Assembly (NCBI RefSeq): GCF_029714365.1
Contig: NZ_CP121661.1
Span: 248,001-312,000, forward strand
DNA length: 64,000 bases
Direction: 5' to 3'
Source of the DNA: Sinorhizobium terangae
GTDB taxonomy: Bacteria > Pseudomonadota > Alphaproteobacteria > Rhizobiales > Rhizobiaceae
Shown: piece after piece, positions 18,940 to 31,500 of the stretch
Position numbering within the stretch: position 1 is the stretch's first letter
Layout of the letters: every line of letters starts with the position of its first letter
Notes under the pieces: model-generated
What the model was told of the DNA's origin: nothing
The model's database searches: none
Seen by the model: only the letters and a program-made list of their open reading frames with translations
Program-made: the position numbers and the translations under genes

Positions 18940-19638
18940 TCAAGCCGCTGCGCGCACGGTGCGCTGCTCGATGCGTTTCTCGTGCTGACCCTGGATCAGA
19001 CGATGCACGTAGATCCCCGGCACATGTATCTGGTCAGGATCGAGGCTGCCGATCGGCACGATCTCCTCGACCTCGGCGACGCAGATCTTGCCGCAGGTGG
19101 CCGCCGGCGGATTGAAGTTGCGGGCCGTCTTACGGAAGACGAGGTTGCCGGATGTATCCGCCTTCCAGGCCTTGACGATCGAAAGATCGGCGACGATCCC
19201 GGTTTCGAGCACATAGATCTCGCCGTTAAAGATCTTCTGCTCCTTGCCCTCGGCAACGACGGTGCCGGCCCCGGTCTTCGTGTAGAAGCCGGCAATGCCG
19301 GCGCCGCCTGCACGCATGCGCTCGGCAAGCGTCCCCTGTGGGTTGAACTCCAGTTCGAGCTCGCCGCTAAGGTACTGCCTCATGAACTCGGCGTTCTCGC
19401 CGACATAAGACGAGATCATCTTCCTGATCTGCTTCGTCTTCAGCAGCACGCCAAGCCCGAAGTCGTCGACGCCGCAATTGTTCGATGCGATCGTCAGGTC
19501 TTTGGCGCCCGCCTCGCGGATGGCGTCGATCAACAGTTCCGGTATGCCGCAAAGGCCAAAACCGCCCGCGGCAATGAACATCCCGTCGAACAAAAGATGC
19601 TTAAGGGCAAAGCCCGCATTCACGTAAACCTTGTTCAT
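18940..19638 (-). CDS. scoA: 3-oxoacid CoA-transferase subunit A, left copy
   Basis: 232 residues. Contains the glycine-rich CoA-binding segment [16 protein letters not shown] near the N-terminus. The first 17 residues ([17 protein letters not shown]) differ from the right copy ([17 protein letters not shown]); from DGM onward the two are identical. No ATTCACRT motif is seen upstream, unlike the right copy. Confidence 0.95.
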   Translation of the reverse strand: MNKVYVNAGFALKHLLFDGMFIAAGGFGLCGIPELLIDAIREAGAKDLTIASNNCGVDDFGLGVLLKTKQIRKMISSYVGENAEFMRQYLSGELELEFNPQGTLAERMRAGGAGIAGFYTKTGAGTVVAEGKEQKIFNGEIYVLETGIVADLSIVKAWKADTSGNLVFRKTARNFNPPAATCGKICVAEVEEIVPIGSLDPDQIHVPGIYVHRLIQGQHEKRIEQRTVRAAA

Positions 19639-20039
19639 CTCAATCCTTGAAGCGACAACATAACTGGCCGATGAGAGCGCCTTCCGCCGCTCGCCTCATC
19701 TGACTAAATCCGATAGAGCTGGGAGATCCAAATTCCCAAGTTTAGTCGTCGGAGGAATCTATTCATAAAAGAGCGCGGCGCGAGCGATGAGTGTTATTCG
19801 TTCGAGTAAAAATTTATGCCTCTTCAAGAATAATCTGCACGAAGCCTGATTATTTGCGCCCCCTTGAGGCGACCTCATCACATGCTCATAGACGAACATC
19901 CGCAAAAAAAGGCAACGTCAAGCGATGCCATGACTAAACGTCTAATTTCTGCGCGGACCTCACGGCCGTGCGCGAGCGCTGACAATACGCAGGAGAGGGA
20001 AAACGCCTGCCCAATCATCATCGTCAGGATGTCCTCAAC
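19639..20039. other. upstream region of the left scoA operon, no gene seen
   Basis: About 400 bp, locally AT-richer (19760-19860). It should hold the left scoA promoter; I found no convincing sigma-54 box and no GTGAAT/ATTCAC element in it. Confidence 0.4.
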
Positions 20040-20647
20040 GGGCCCAGGCTGTGTGAAAACGCCGGACATAATACCCTTTGACATGAGTCGAGGGGGGCTT
20101 CATGAAGCGGTATATCGAGGGTGTCGACAGGAGCCAGGGTACACTGCGTCCCGAGCAGTTGGATGACTGGGTGCATGAGGATAGCCCAGTTCGGGTGGTG
20201 GACGTCTTCGTTGATGAGATCGATCTGGCCGATCTCGGATTCGTGCGCTGTGAGCCAAGCAATACCTGGCGCCCAGGTTATCATCCCTCGATCCTGCTCA
20301 AGCTCTACATCTACGAACCGCATCCAGTCGAGCCGGCGTCTCGAACGCGAAGCTGGACGCAACATCGAGGTGATGTGGCTGGTTCGGCGTCTTGTCCCTG
20401 ACCATAAGACCATCGCCGATTTTCGACGCGATAACGGTGGTGCCATCAAGAAGGTCTGTACCGGCTTTGTGCTGCTGTGCCGCGAGATAGGGCTTCTCGC
20501 CAAGCCGAGTGTTGCGATCGACGGCAGCAAGTTCAAGGCGGTCAACAACCGAGGGCGCTCGAAGGCAAAACCGCCTACCATAACGCTTGAGCCACGTCAT
20601 ATCCCACAATTGGCCACGGCATTAGCGTTTTTACACAGCCAGGGTCC
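20040..20647 (+). mobile_element. IS1182-family relic with both terminal repeats
   Basis: The end GGCTGTGTGAAAACGC at 20047-20062 pairs with GGCTGTGTAAAAACGC read on the minus strand at 20625-20640, defining an element of about 0.6 kb. Inside, 20102-20580 encodes in shifted frames an IS1182/IS5-like transposase N-terminus (TLRPEQLDDWVHEDSPVR, DEIDLADLGF, then VAIDGSKFKAVNNR). Most of the catalytic region is deleted, so the element cannot move by itself. Confidence 0.8.
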
Positions 20648-20819
20648 CTTGCGGTCAGCATGAGATCCGCGCCGGGTTTGCCCAATAACAAAATCCTCGG
20701 GAGCATAACCATCCCACGACGGCCAATACTTCTATTTGGCTTACACTGAAGTAATCGCAGGTGAGATCTGAATTGTCGCACCTACCCACTACAAGCGTCC
20801 TGTCATCGCGGCTCATAAC

Positions 20820-22190
20820 ATGACTCTAACAGAAGATGTTTCCACCAAAGTCACTACGCTGACCTTTGACGCACTTCCTCAGCAGGTTCGCGACAAAGCC
20901 AAGCTTCTTGTTTTGGATCTGGTTGGCTGCATGATTGCGGGGAGCAGAACGCGCGGCGCGGTGCAGTTGATGCCCCACCTAACCTCTACCGACTCGGGTG
21001 GTAATTGCAGAGTGTTCGGCACGTCGCTGAAGTTCCATCCCGGCAACGCAGCCCACGCTAACGCCAATAACGCCAGCATGCTCACCCTTGATGACTCCTA
21101 TGTCCTTTTTGGTCACCCAGGCTCTTCTGTGATTCCGGCGGCTCTTGCAGTTGCCGAAGAGATCGACGCCTCAGGCAAGGATCTGATCACGGCTATTGTT
21201 GGCGGCTACGAAATGTCACTCCGATTGGGTGCCGCCATCAGGCCCAGTGAAAATCGCGATCGCGAGGTGAAGGGTCTCGGTACTTGGCAAATATTCGGGG
21301 CCTGCACTGCGGCAGGCCTATTGCATCGGTTCGATGCTGACCAGATGGCCGACGCTTACGGGCTTGTCCCAATGCATGCTCCGCTGCCGTTCCTGCGGAA
21401 GTTCCACTCGCGGCCAATGAGCCTTCTTAAAAACAACTACGGTTGGGCAAACAAAGGCGCGATCATGGCCGTAGATCTCGTCCGTACGGGGTTCCATGGC
21501 AACCGCACCATCTTCGATGGGGACGACGGGTTTTGGATAATGGCTGGCTCGGACCGTTTTGAGCCCGAGGAAATGCTTGGCCGTTGGGGCGAGCGATATT
21601 TTACCATTGAGACAGGCTTCAGAGCGTTTGGTGTGTGCCGATGGATACATACTTCAATCGATTCGCTTCGTTCGATACTGGCCCGCGACAAGTTCGACCG
21701 TCAGGACATTGAGCGGGTTCAAGTCGAAACCGTGTCTGAATTTGTACGTGACTTCAACGGTCCGTGGCCGGAGTCAACGATCGAGGCGGCGTTTCATATC
21801 CCTTATGCACTCGCGCTCGAGCTGCATGACAAGTCTTCCTCCACCGGGCTCCGGGAGGAAGACCTTGGAGATGAGGAATTAAAGAAAACCGCAACGAAGA
21901 TCAGGCTCTCTACGCTGAACCATGCCGATGACAAATTTTACTCGAAAAAGCTGCTGCCGGCTCGTGTAACCGTCATCCTTAAAAACGGTGAGACTCTATC
22001 TGCCGAGGCAGAGATTCCGACCGGAGCCCCGGGTGGTCCGGCTTTTGGTCAAGCTGAGGTCGAAGCCAAGTTTCTTACCCTGGCGACACCGCACATAGGT
22101 CAATCAAACGCAAATCATCTGATGGAAGCGCTCCTTAAGTTGGAGGCTCTCTCCGTGCGCGAAGCATTGCAATTCTGCGCGACACCCTGA
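20820..22190 (+). CDS. MmgE/PrpD-family protein (2-methylcitrate dehydratase-like)
   Basis: 456 residues with MmgE/PrpD features along the whole length: KLLVLDLVGCMIAGSRTRG near the N-terminus, HANANNASMLTLDDSY, and the YTGP-like AFHIPYALALEL region in the C-terminal part. Relatives dehydrate 2-methylcitrate, isomerise itaconate-type acids or have unknown substrates, so the reaction is open. It is followed after about 80 bp by a class III aminotransferase gene on the same strand, hinting at one amino-acid or dicarboxylate pathway. Start taken at ATG 20820. Confidence 0.85.
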   Translation: MTLTEDVSTKVTTLTFDALPQQVRDKAKLLVLDLVGCMIAGSRTRGAVQLMPHLTSTDSGGNCRVFGTSLKFHPGNAAHANANNASMLTLDDSYVLFGHPGSSVIPAALAVAEEIDASGKDLITAIVGGYEMSLRLGAAIRPSENRDREVKGLGTWQIFGACTAAGLLHRFDADQMADAYGLVPMHAPLPFLRKFHSRPMSLLKNNYGWANKGAIMAVDLVRTGFHGNRTIFDGDDGFWIMAGSDRFEPEEMLGRWGERYFTIETGFRAFGVCRWIHTSIDSLRSILARDKFDRQDIERVQVETVSEFVRDFNGPWPESTIEAAFHIPYALALELHDKSSSTGLREEDLGDEELKKTATKIRLSTLNHADDKFYSKKLLPARVTVILKNGETLSAEAEIPTGAPGGPAFGQAEVEAKFLTLATPHIGQSNANHLMEALLKLEALSVREALQFCATP

Positions 22191-22205
22191 TGGCACCGAA
22201 CATGC
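22191..22205 (+). promoter_or_regulatory. possible sigma-54 promoter before the aminotransferase
   Basis: TGGCACCGAACATGC has GG and GC 10 bases apart and matches TGGCAC-N5-TTGC except at one base. It sits about 65 bp before the aminotransferase start. No activator site was identified. Confidence 0.35.
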
Positions 22206-22268
22206 GCACCGCCATCACCGTCGCACGCCGACTTCGAAATTACCTCAATAATCAGGATCAGGTCATAA

Positions 22269-23640
22269 ATGTCGACTCAAAGCACCGAGCCCAAACTCGA
22301 TCAAAGGGAACCTTCAGGAAGCGCTTTTTACGCCGGTCGCGGCGTTAGCCAAACGCCAATGATTACGCACGCGAAGGGCATTTTTTCTGGGACACAGAAG
22401 GAAAGCGCTATCTCGACGGATCTTCTGGAGCGGTCGCCGCGAATATCGGCCACGGGAACGAGCGTGTGCGTGACGCAATGATGGAGCAGGCCAGTCGATT
22501 CAGTTACGTGGTCCGCACAGCTTTCACCAGCGAGGCGACCGAAACCCTTTGCAAGATGGTAGCGGATCTTGCCGGGCTGGGTTTTGATCAAACGTTTCTT
22601 GTTTCGGGTGGCTCTGAGGCCATTGAGGCCACTTTAAAGCTCGCTCGCCAATATGCTGTCGTGACCGGCCAACCGAAACGGTCCAAGATCCTTGCGCGAC
22701 TGCCAGGCTACCATGGGTCCACGATGGGTGCCGCTGCTGTCACGGGGGATCCTGACCGCGACGAGATGTTCGGACCGATGATGCGGATCATGCCAAAGGT
22801 CCCAGCACCATTGAGCTACCGCATTCCTGAAGGCTTCGATGTCGACTCCTATGCTGACTACTGCGCCAATGAACTTGAACGACAAATTCTCGCGGAGGGT
22901 GAGGACACCGTCTTGGCCTTCATCATGGAGCCGGTTGGCGGCGTTGCGACCGGCGCGCTAGTCGCTCCGGATCATTACTACAAGAAAGTGCGGGAGATCT
23001 GCGATCGGTATGGTGTGTTACTGATTTTTGATGAGGTGATGTGTGGCGCGGGTCGGACGGGCACCTTCTTGGCTGCTCATCACTGGCCAAATGCCCTGCC
23101 GGATCTTGTAGCCTGCGCGAAGGGATTGAGTGCAGGCTATACACCGCTCGGCGCCATGATTGCGCCGAACAGGATCGTCGACAAGGTGGTTGAATCAGGC
23201 GGCTTTCTGCACGGTCACACATATTCCGGCAACCCCTTTCGTCGGCGATCGGTGTCGCGGTTCTCAGGGAATTGGTAGATCAAGACCTAATGACGAATGC
23301 AGAGCGAATGGGGAACCTCCTGCGGCATAAGCTAACCGTGTTGAAGGATCGGACTAATACAATTGGCGACGTGCGAGGATTGGGTCTGCTGAATGCCGTG
23401 GAGATCGTCGAGGACAAGGCGACGAAGGCAATTTTTCCGGCGTCCAGCCAAGCCTCTTACCGAGTTTCAGCGATCGCCCGCGATCTCGGCCTACATATTT
23501 ATGGACGCCGCGCCGCGAGCGGAAAATTCGGCGAGTGGTTCATGGCAGCTCCTCCGCTCATCATAGCCGAAGACGAAATCGACCTCTTCATGGAACTGCT
23601 TACAGAGACGTTCCGCATTTTTGAGAGTGAGATCCGATGA
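22269..23640 (+). pseudogene. class III (PLP) aminotransferase with two frameshifts
   Basis: Three consecutive frames together make one complete class III aminotransferase of about 455 residues. Frame 1 ends after MITHAKGIF, where six T stand instead of the seven needed to read IFFWDTEGKRYLDG. Frame 2 carries the PLP region (LVSGGSEAIEATL, GYHGSTMG, LLIFDEVMCGAGRTG, CAKGLSAGYTPLG with the likely PLP lysine) and ends at about 23237, where one C is missing in AACCCCTTTCG. Frame 3 completes the C-terminus to the stop at 23640. Substrate unknown. Both breaks are one-base losses in homopolymers, so sequencing error is possible. Confidence 0.85.
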
Positions 23641-23883
23641 GCGGTGCTAGCACCTATTGTCGGCTCAGACACCCTCAACAATCCGGCCTAGATATCCAGG
23701 AGAAACTTCCCGTGAATACGATGAACCGCGCGGGCGGTATTGCGCTGGACAATGATCTGCTAGGAGCAGCAACGCGATGGCGCCGGGATCGAGCGTTCTC
23801 CCGCGCGCTTATTGCCATCTTTCAGCCAATGTCAAGCGAAACGACGAATTGACCCCTTTGCCGAATTGAAGAACCGGCCCCCT

Positions 23884-24300
23884 CATTGGTTTACGGTTTC
23901 GTTGGGTTCGAGCGGCGCTTTTCGCGAGACCGGTAGCGGTCGCCCCGGATAGCGAGCATCGTCGAGTGGCGAAGCAGGCGGTCCGATATTGCCGCGACGA
24001 CGACAGGGTCCTCAAAAGCACTTGCCCATTTGCCCCTGAACGGTTGGAGGTGATCAGGATCGAAATTCTCGTAGCACCGGGACGCCATCTCGTCGACGAT
24101 TAGGAATATCGGCCGCGACAAGATCGTCAACTGCTTGTCGAGCGAGCCGTCGGTGGGGCCTTTGCCAGCACCGTCACCAGCGTGGTCGCCGTGACGAACT
24201 GCACGTTGTAATTCTGGCGGATAGCCTCGCGGCCGAGGCTCACAGCCAGATGCGTCTTGGATCCAATGAACAGCACGGTATCGCTGTAAGCGATCCAGCG
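23884..24300 (-). pseudogene. IS21-family IstB ATPase relic
   Basis: Shifted frames give LFIGSKTHLAVSLGREAIR, QNYNVQFVTATTLVTVLAKA, DGSLDKQLTILSRP, FLIVDEMA and FEDPVVVAAISDRLLRHST, in IstB order. Frameshifts and internal loss make it non-functional. It ends against the IS481 relic. Confidence 0.8.
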
Positions 24301-24339
24301 GCAGGTCGCATGCTAAATCTGCCCCTGATCCAATGAGAG

Positions 24340-24620
24340 CTTCGCTTCGAAGTAGAAGCCGTCCAGCTCACGCGGCGGCTCGCCATCAAGCACATCCGCA
24401 CCAGGCCGTTGCGCCCAAGACCAAGGGCAAGGCCGAACGCCTCGTCCAGACGGGCTTGCGCGAATGGGTCTATCTCAAACCCTACGACACATCGCAGCAA
24501 TGCGCTGCCGACCTGCCGATCTGGCCGCTACGATTGGCATCGCCCGCATGGCAGCCTAAAATCTAAACCGCCCATCAGCAGACTCGGCCTCACCGAGGAC
24601 AACTTGTTTAGGATCCACAC
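24340..24620 (+). pseudogene. IS481-type transposase C-terminal relic
   Basis: KTKGKAERLVQTGLREWVYL and, after a frameshift, DWHRPHGSLKSKPPISRLGL are the typical C-terminal signatures of IS481 transposases. The N-terminal and catalytic parts are absent. Confidence 0.8.
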
Positions 24621-25534
24621 TTCGAGCGTGCTGAATCTCATGCTCACCGGCCAACAGCGGTCCGCTGTGGGAGGCGGCGCGGGTTATTGTCTGTCTATTG
24701 AAGTTCGAAGGGGCCATTCCGGGTCGCATCAGCCAAGCCTGTGGCGCGAAAGGCTGCGAACACGCGATGCGGGCACCGACTTGATCAGCAGCCACCCGAG
24801 CGAGCCGTCGTCTACCGCGAGTTGCGGCGCAGCTGGTCACCGCCGAGAAAGGACCACCGCTGATTATAACGCGCAGCCTAACAGGCAGATCGTCGCGCAG
24901 ACCGACCGATGAGTGCTGCCACTGGCCGGTCAGCCGCACCAAGCCGCTGTCTGATATCGTCCTCGACGCAAATAGCGATGTCGATCACGTCAGAAAATCG
25001 AGCTAAGGCAACGGCAACATCGGCCTGAGCCTCATCCAGGGACCGAGGCGGGCACCCCTTCGACAGTGAAACGGGTCGCGCCTCCATGCTGGAACGCGAC
25101 TATGTTTTTGCTACGGCACGCGGACGCGCCAGGCAATCGCCCCTGACACTCGATTCTTTCGCAACTTCAGGAACTCCCGGGTGGGTAGCAACCCGTCGCG
25201 ACAATTTGCCAAAGGCCGCCATATCTATCCAGCTAGGCTCAGGGTGCGGCATCGGATAAGGAAGCAATTATACACAGGAGCAGATTGCGATCTGGAAAGA
25301 GACAAGACCTAATTTTTAGGAATTGGGAAGAATCGTCAATTTCTTTGGGCATTTGTTCACTTCTGTTTTGCATCAATCGAATCAGAGATGCTGTAAATTT
25401 CTAATTTCGAACGCGCATTTACGTAGGAAGATTGAATCTTCACGGAGATGTAAAAATAATTCGCAGAACATTCAAACCACGTCTTAGCAACAGCTTGTAT
25501 CATGCTCCGACAACCAAGTGGCTGGAGCAAAGCA
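24621..25534. other. region upstream of the NRPS-PKS gene, no supported gene
   Basis: About 0.9 kb. The left half holds short unassigned frames. The last 300 bp (from about 25240) is markedly AT-rich compared with its surroundings and presumably carries the NRPS-PKS promoter. I searched by eye for a nod box and a tts box and saw neither. Confidence 0.4.
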
Positions 25535-28500
25535 ATGGATTATGTTACGCGTCCGTTGTCGTATGGGCAGATGGGCCTTTGGCTGCATCATCAAAAGAGG
25601 CCGACCGGCAGCGAATACAACCTGCCGGTCGAGCTGAGCATAAAGGCAACGTTCAACCGTACTGCCTTGCGTCGAGCGCTTCAGCTTTTGATTGATCGCC
25701 ACAAGATGCTGCGCACAACCTTTCACCAGGAAGGCGGACGCGTCGTTCAGCGCATCCACGAGACAGTCACCTTGAGCTTGGAAGTCGTTCCGCTGCAGAG
25801 TGTCAACGAGCCCGATTTCCAGCAATCTATTGCTGCGGAAGCTCGCGCCCCTTTCGATCTGGAACAGGGGCCGGTATTTCGCGCGCACCTGTTCATTCGC
25901 AGTGCCGCGGAAGAAATCCTCCTCCTTAATTTCCATCACATCATTTCTGACGCTTATAGCATCCGCACCTTTCTGCATGAGTTCGGCAGGCTCTATCAGG
26001 CGTGTTGTGGCAACACGGAGATGCCAAGGCTGGCTGCTGCGGCTTCCTACGATGACTTCGTAGCTTGGCAGGAAGGCCACCTCGCCGGTAACGACGGAGA
26101 ACGTATGTGGGCCTACTGGCGCGGCCACTTTGTCGATCACGAGCCCGACCTCACCCTTCCCACAGACAGGCCACGAGCTGCGCTCGCGACGCACACTGGA
26201 TCAGTTTTCTCCTTGGATTTTAAGATGCCGCTGGTCGCGCGATTGGAGCGACTTGCACACAAGGAAAAAGTGACGCTCGCTACCGTCCTGCTCGCTGCCT
26301 ATTACGTCCTGCTGCATCGCTATAGTGACCAGGACGTCATCACCCTGTACATGCCACGCCTCGGTCGTCCGACAGAAATTTTTTCGGGGACTTTCGGCTA
26401 CTTTGTGGCCATGGGCGCTCTACGGCAGGGTCTTTCCGGAAATCCCGTCTTCCTCGACCACCTGCAACAAGTGCGTCAGCTGATGCGCTGCGCGCGCAAG
26501 CACGAGCATTTTCCTCTTCCCCTGCTGGTGGAGAGACTTAAGCTCCCCAGCGTATCTGGTCGCAATCCACTCGCGCAAGCGGTTTTCAACTTCACTCCGG
26601 AGGCGGTAAGCTCTCTTGGCTTCAGGCGATGCGACGTCGATCTCTCTGGCTTGCCTGCACAAATCCGATTTTGCGAGACCGAAATCTGGATTGATCTTGA
26701 TTTCCGAATCCTCGCCGGAGAAGAAGGTCTCCGCCTTGACGTGGTATACAATGCTGCGTTGTGGGATAGCAGCACCATTGAGCAACTGGCGAAGCACTAT
26801 TGTGTGCTGCTCGAGGCGATTGCAGATGCACCAACGCGACGGGTAGGCGACTATAGACTTCTGTCGCCGGAGGAAGAGCACCAGATTCTAATGGATTGGA
26901 ACGAGACGGCTGAACCTTTCCCGTCCGATATTTGCTTTCACAACCTGATCGAAGCGCAGGCTGCCACTTACCCACATAATATCGCTGTGAGCTGCTCATC
27001 GGAAGCGCTCACCTATGCCGCGCTTGAGGAAAGGGCAAACAGGATTGCCCATCATCTGATTTCAAAAGGTGTCCGCCTCGGAGACGTCGTCGGCATTCTC
27101 GTTGAGCGTTCGTGCGATCTCATTGTCAGCTTTCTAGGGGTTTTGAAAGCGGGGGCCGTCTATCTCCCTCTCGATCCGCACGTCCCAGCCCAGCGCCTGC
27201 GCTTCATTGTGCGAGACGCTGGTGCCACTGCCGTCATCACCAAGACGGAGCTTGCAGAACTGCCTTTTGGGAAAGACCAATCAGAACTGAACCCTAAAGG
27301 TGCGAATAGATGCGCGTTGGTTCTCCTTGACAAGGACGAGGCGGAGATTTCTCTGCATGACGTAACGCCTCCGCACTGCCCCGCCGGCCCCTCGGATTTG
27401 GCTTATGTAATCTACACGTCAGGTTCCACGGGTAAGCCGAAAGGCGTGATGGTTGAACATCGCAGCGCCTGCAATATGGCGGAGGATCTAAGGCGGACCT
27501 ATCAACTGATGCCAGATAGCCGAGTACTGCAGTTCGCTTCCTGCGGATTTGATGCATCGCTCTTTGATTTCATGTTAGCCCTATCTTCTGGCGGTCAATT
27601 GTGTATGGCGCCCCCATCAGCGTCGCTGCCGGGGGCAGAACTTGTCGAGTTCATGCGCCGTGAGCGCATCACCGCTGCCGGCCTTACTCCGACAGCGTGG
27701 ACCACCTTGCCGTCGACTGACCTTCCTGATCTCACCACAATCAAGTCAGGTGGAGAGCCCTTGCCGTCGAGCCTCATCGAGCGATGGGGTGAGAACCGCC
27801 GTATTTTCAATTCCTATGGGCCCACAGAAACGACCGTTTATTGCATACGAACAGAGGTGAAGGGTAATGGACAGAAACCGCCAATCGGGCGGCCCGCGAT
27901 CAACACCCAGGCCTACATTCTCGATCGGTACGGCAGTCCGGTACCGGTTGGCGCTGCCGGTGAACTTTACATCGGTGGAGTCGGCGTTGCTCGCGGCTAC
28001 CTCAACCACGACGAACTCACACGCGAACTTTTCCGACCAAACCCGTTCGATGATAAACCTCAATCCAGGCTATACAGGACGGGGGATCGGGCCCGGTATC
28101 GGAGAGACGGCTCGATTGAGTTCTTGGGGCGGAAGGACGAACAGGTCAAGATCCGCGGCATGCGTGTTGAACTTGCTGAAATTGAACAGTGCCTGATGGA
28201 GCACGAAAACGTCGAGGCGTGCTGCGTTACGCTGAGAGACCATCCCAATGAAAATACAAACCTTACAGCCTATGTGGTGAGCCGAAGCGAGGCGTCGGAA
28301 AATGCCGACGATCTTCAGGCCTTTCTGCGCGCCCTGATGCCAAGCCACATGATCCCATCGCAATTCGTATTCCTCCCGCAGATACCGACCAACCGCAGCG
28401 GCAAGATCGATAGGCGCGCTCTTCCTGAGCCGAGAGGCACCTCCAGATCAAAAACGCCGATCTTAGCCTCGAGCAGACTGCAGACGGAACTGGCTGACAT

Positions 28501-31500
28501 CTGGAAGGATGTACTGATGCTGGACTCTGTTGTTGGGGCAGAAGACAATTTCTTTGATCTTGGCGGAGATTCCATAGCGATCGTCCAAGTTCAGGCGCGC
28601 ATCCACGAACGCTTAGGCGTTGACTATAAAATCCTGGATTTGTTTCAGCACCCCACCATAAGAACGCTCGCTGCGCATTTGGGCACTATTTCAGCTGGTC
28701 ATCGCCCTGCTCAAGATTCGGAGATACCGATTGCCTTGACCGCAAGCACGAACGAGCCCGACAACGAGCGGGATGCTGTTGCGATCATCGGTATGGCGGG
28801 CAGATTCCCGGGCGCGGAGGATGTCGATCATTTCTGGACTAATCTGGTCGATGGTACAGAATCTATCTCGGATCTGGATGAACAGACATTGCGAAATGCC
28901 GGCGTCGATCCCGACACTTTTAACAAGCAAAACTACGTGAGGCGCGAAGGCATTATCAGCGGAGTTGACCTGTTCGATGCAGCCTTCTTCGGCATCTCGC
29001 CTAAGGAAGCAACGTGGATGGATCCGCAACAGAGAATTCTGTTGGAAACAGCGTACCAAGCCCTCGACCACGCCGGATATGGATCGCGTGGCAGGGAGTG
29101 TCGCGTTGGCGTTTTTGCGGGCGTGGGCGCCAATCACTATCTGGCTGATCGCGAGGAAGGCCAAAACTTGCTGGATTCAGAAAAACTGCAGGTTCACATT
29201 CTCAATGGCTGCGATTTCACAGCGACACGAATCGCTTATAAGCTCAACTTGACCGGGCCTTGCTTGTCAGTTCAGACGGCCTGCTCCACTTCGCTGGTTG
29301 CTGTCCACCTGGCTTGTCAGAGCCTGCGCTGCAACGATTGCGACATGGCATTGGCAGGCGGCGCATCAATTTCCCTTCCCCATGGAAAAGGCTACCTCCA
29401 TCAGCAAGGCCACATCTTGTCTCCTGACGGGCACTGCCGAGCGTTCGATTCTAAAGCACAAGGAACGGTGAGAGGCAGTGGAGCTGCGGTCGTCGTTCTC
29501 AAACGGCTGAGCGATGCCCGTAGAGACGGCGACTATATCTGGGCAGTCATAAAGGGGACGGCCGTCAACAATGATGGCGCCGCCAAAGTAGGCTTTACCG
29601 CCCCCAGCGCCGACGGACAGGCTGCGGTGATTCAAGCTGCTCTCATCGATGCTGACGTCTCTGCGGACACGATCGGTTATGTGGAGGCGCATGGTACGGG
29701 AACCTACCTTGGAGACCCCATCGAAATCTCCGGCCTGACCAAGGCTTTCCGTTCCCACACCTGGAGGAAACAATTTTGCGCAACGGGTTCGGTGAAGACA
29801 AATATAGGTCATCTTGACACCGCCGCGGGTGTAACGGGTTTGATCAAGCTCGCCATGATGCTGGACAAGGGCATCATTCCTGCCAGCCTGCATCTTCATG
29901 AGCCCAATCCGAATATCAACTTTCAGGAGAGCCCGCTGTTCGTGAACAAGACGTGCACAGCTTGGCCAAGGGGTGAAAAGCCACGGCGTGGCGGAGTCAG
30001 CTCATTTGGCATTGGGGGCACGAACGCGCATGCTATACTTGAGGAGGCCCCACCGCGGACTGGGGAGCAAAGCGGTCGGAGGCTGCACGTATTTCCGGTA
30101 TCGGGGGCGAGTAGATCGTCTCTGAACGAAATGCTTCGGCAACTCGCCGACTTGATGCGGCGAAGCAACATGCAGCGCAACGCAGCAAATATCGCATACA
30201 CTCTGCAAAAGGGGCGAGGCGCCCTCAGATATCGCGTAAGTTTCGTGGGATCCGATCTGGCGGAGCTGGCCGACCAACTCGATCAGGCGAGATTGCAGGA
30301 GAGCTCGTCGCGAGAGGTGCCAGGCAGTGAGCACCCCACCGTGTTCATGTTCTCCGGGCAGGGCGGGCAGCAGGTTGGAATGGGTCGGGAGATCTATGAA
30401 CAAGAGCCGGTATTCCGCAGCGCAATCGATGAATGCGCAAGGTGGATTGAGGAACTCGCGCATATTGATTTTCGCGCGCTGCTTTACGGGGAATCAAAAT
30501 CCGAAGCCGAGCTGGAAGCAGTAATACAGACCGTCATTTTTGCTACACAATATGCAATGGCGAAGCTTTTCATGTCGTGGGGCATTTTCCCTGCGGCTGT
30601 GATTGGCCATAGCATCGGAGAATATGCGGCCGCTCACATAGCGGGCATTATTTCACTACCAGATGCCATCCGGCTGACATTGATAAGGGGACGGCTAAGC
30701 TCCCGTGTGCCCGCCGGCGCCATTGTCGCAGTCGGCCTGTCCCCCGACGAACTCCAGCCTCATTGGAGTGAAAGTCTATCCCTCGCGGCCATAAACGGGC
30801 CGCGTCAGTGCGTTGTTTCGGGGGCCGCGCCCGAGATCGCAGCGTTTCAGGAGCGGCTAAAGGCGAAGTCTATCGCGAGCAAACGAATACGCGCAAGTCA
30901 TGCCGTGCATTCAGCCTTGCTGGATCCAATCCTGCCGGAGCTTAGGGTTCATGCGGAACAGATCGAATTTCATGCGCCGCAAGTACCTTTCATGTCAACG
31001 GTGACAGGTGACTGGCTTAAAGCGGACGTGCCGGTTGCTGACTACTGGGTCCGCAATCTGCGCGAGACAGTTCAGTTTCGTTTGGCCTTCGACCGGCTGG
31101 TGCAGTCGGGTCACGAATTATTTATAGAGATGGGACCGGGCGCAGCGTTGACCAGATATTCAAGGCAGTTTAAATCACGCGGCGACCTGCGTAGCCCCGT
31201 CGCATTTTCAGCCTTGCCGGGGGGCGATCATGGTCAAGGAGATCACGCGAGACTGTTACAGACGCTGGGCGACCTTTGGACCAGCGGCGTTGACATTGAT
31301 TGGTATGCACTGAACCACCACCACCCCCCGCAGCGTATCCCACTACCCCCTTATCCCTTTGATCGCAAACGATACTGGCATACGGCGGCCGCCAATGAGC
31401 ACAGCGAAAATATGGAGTCGGGTCGGTCAAATACCGAGGACATCTCTGTCAAACCGGCTGGGTCCGAAGAAGCACTGAGTTCAATTGGGGCTGACATACC

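Larger units (their letters stand above)
16562..19587 (+). repeat. left arm of 3026-bp inverted repeat
   Basis: Coordinates p here and q at 55072-58097 satisfy p+q=74659 throughout, so there are no indels. All reading frames, coding and shadow, give the same translations in both arms. Sequence diverges abruptly just outside both ends. The arm holds UPF0262 (minus its last codons), thiolase, scoB and most of scoA. Confidence 0.95.

Noticed and set aside
24878..25087. 69-codon minus-strand frame upstream of the NRPS-PKS
   Set aside because: Reads smoothly but matches no family I know and lacks a ribosome site; left unannotated.
25240..25534. Possible nod box or tts box before the NRPS-PKS
   Set aside because: ATC-N9-GAT repeats and the TCGAAAGCT core were not found; the ATC/GAT strings near 25370 have wrong spacing.
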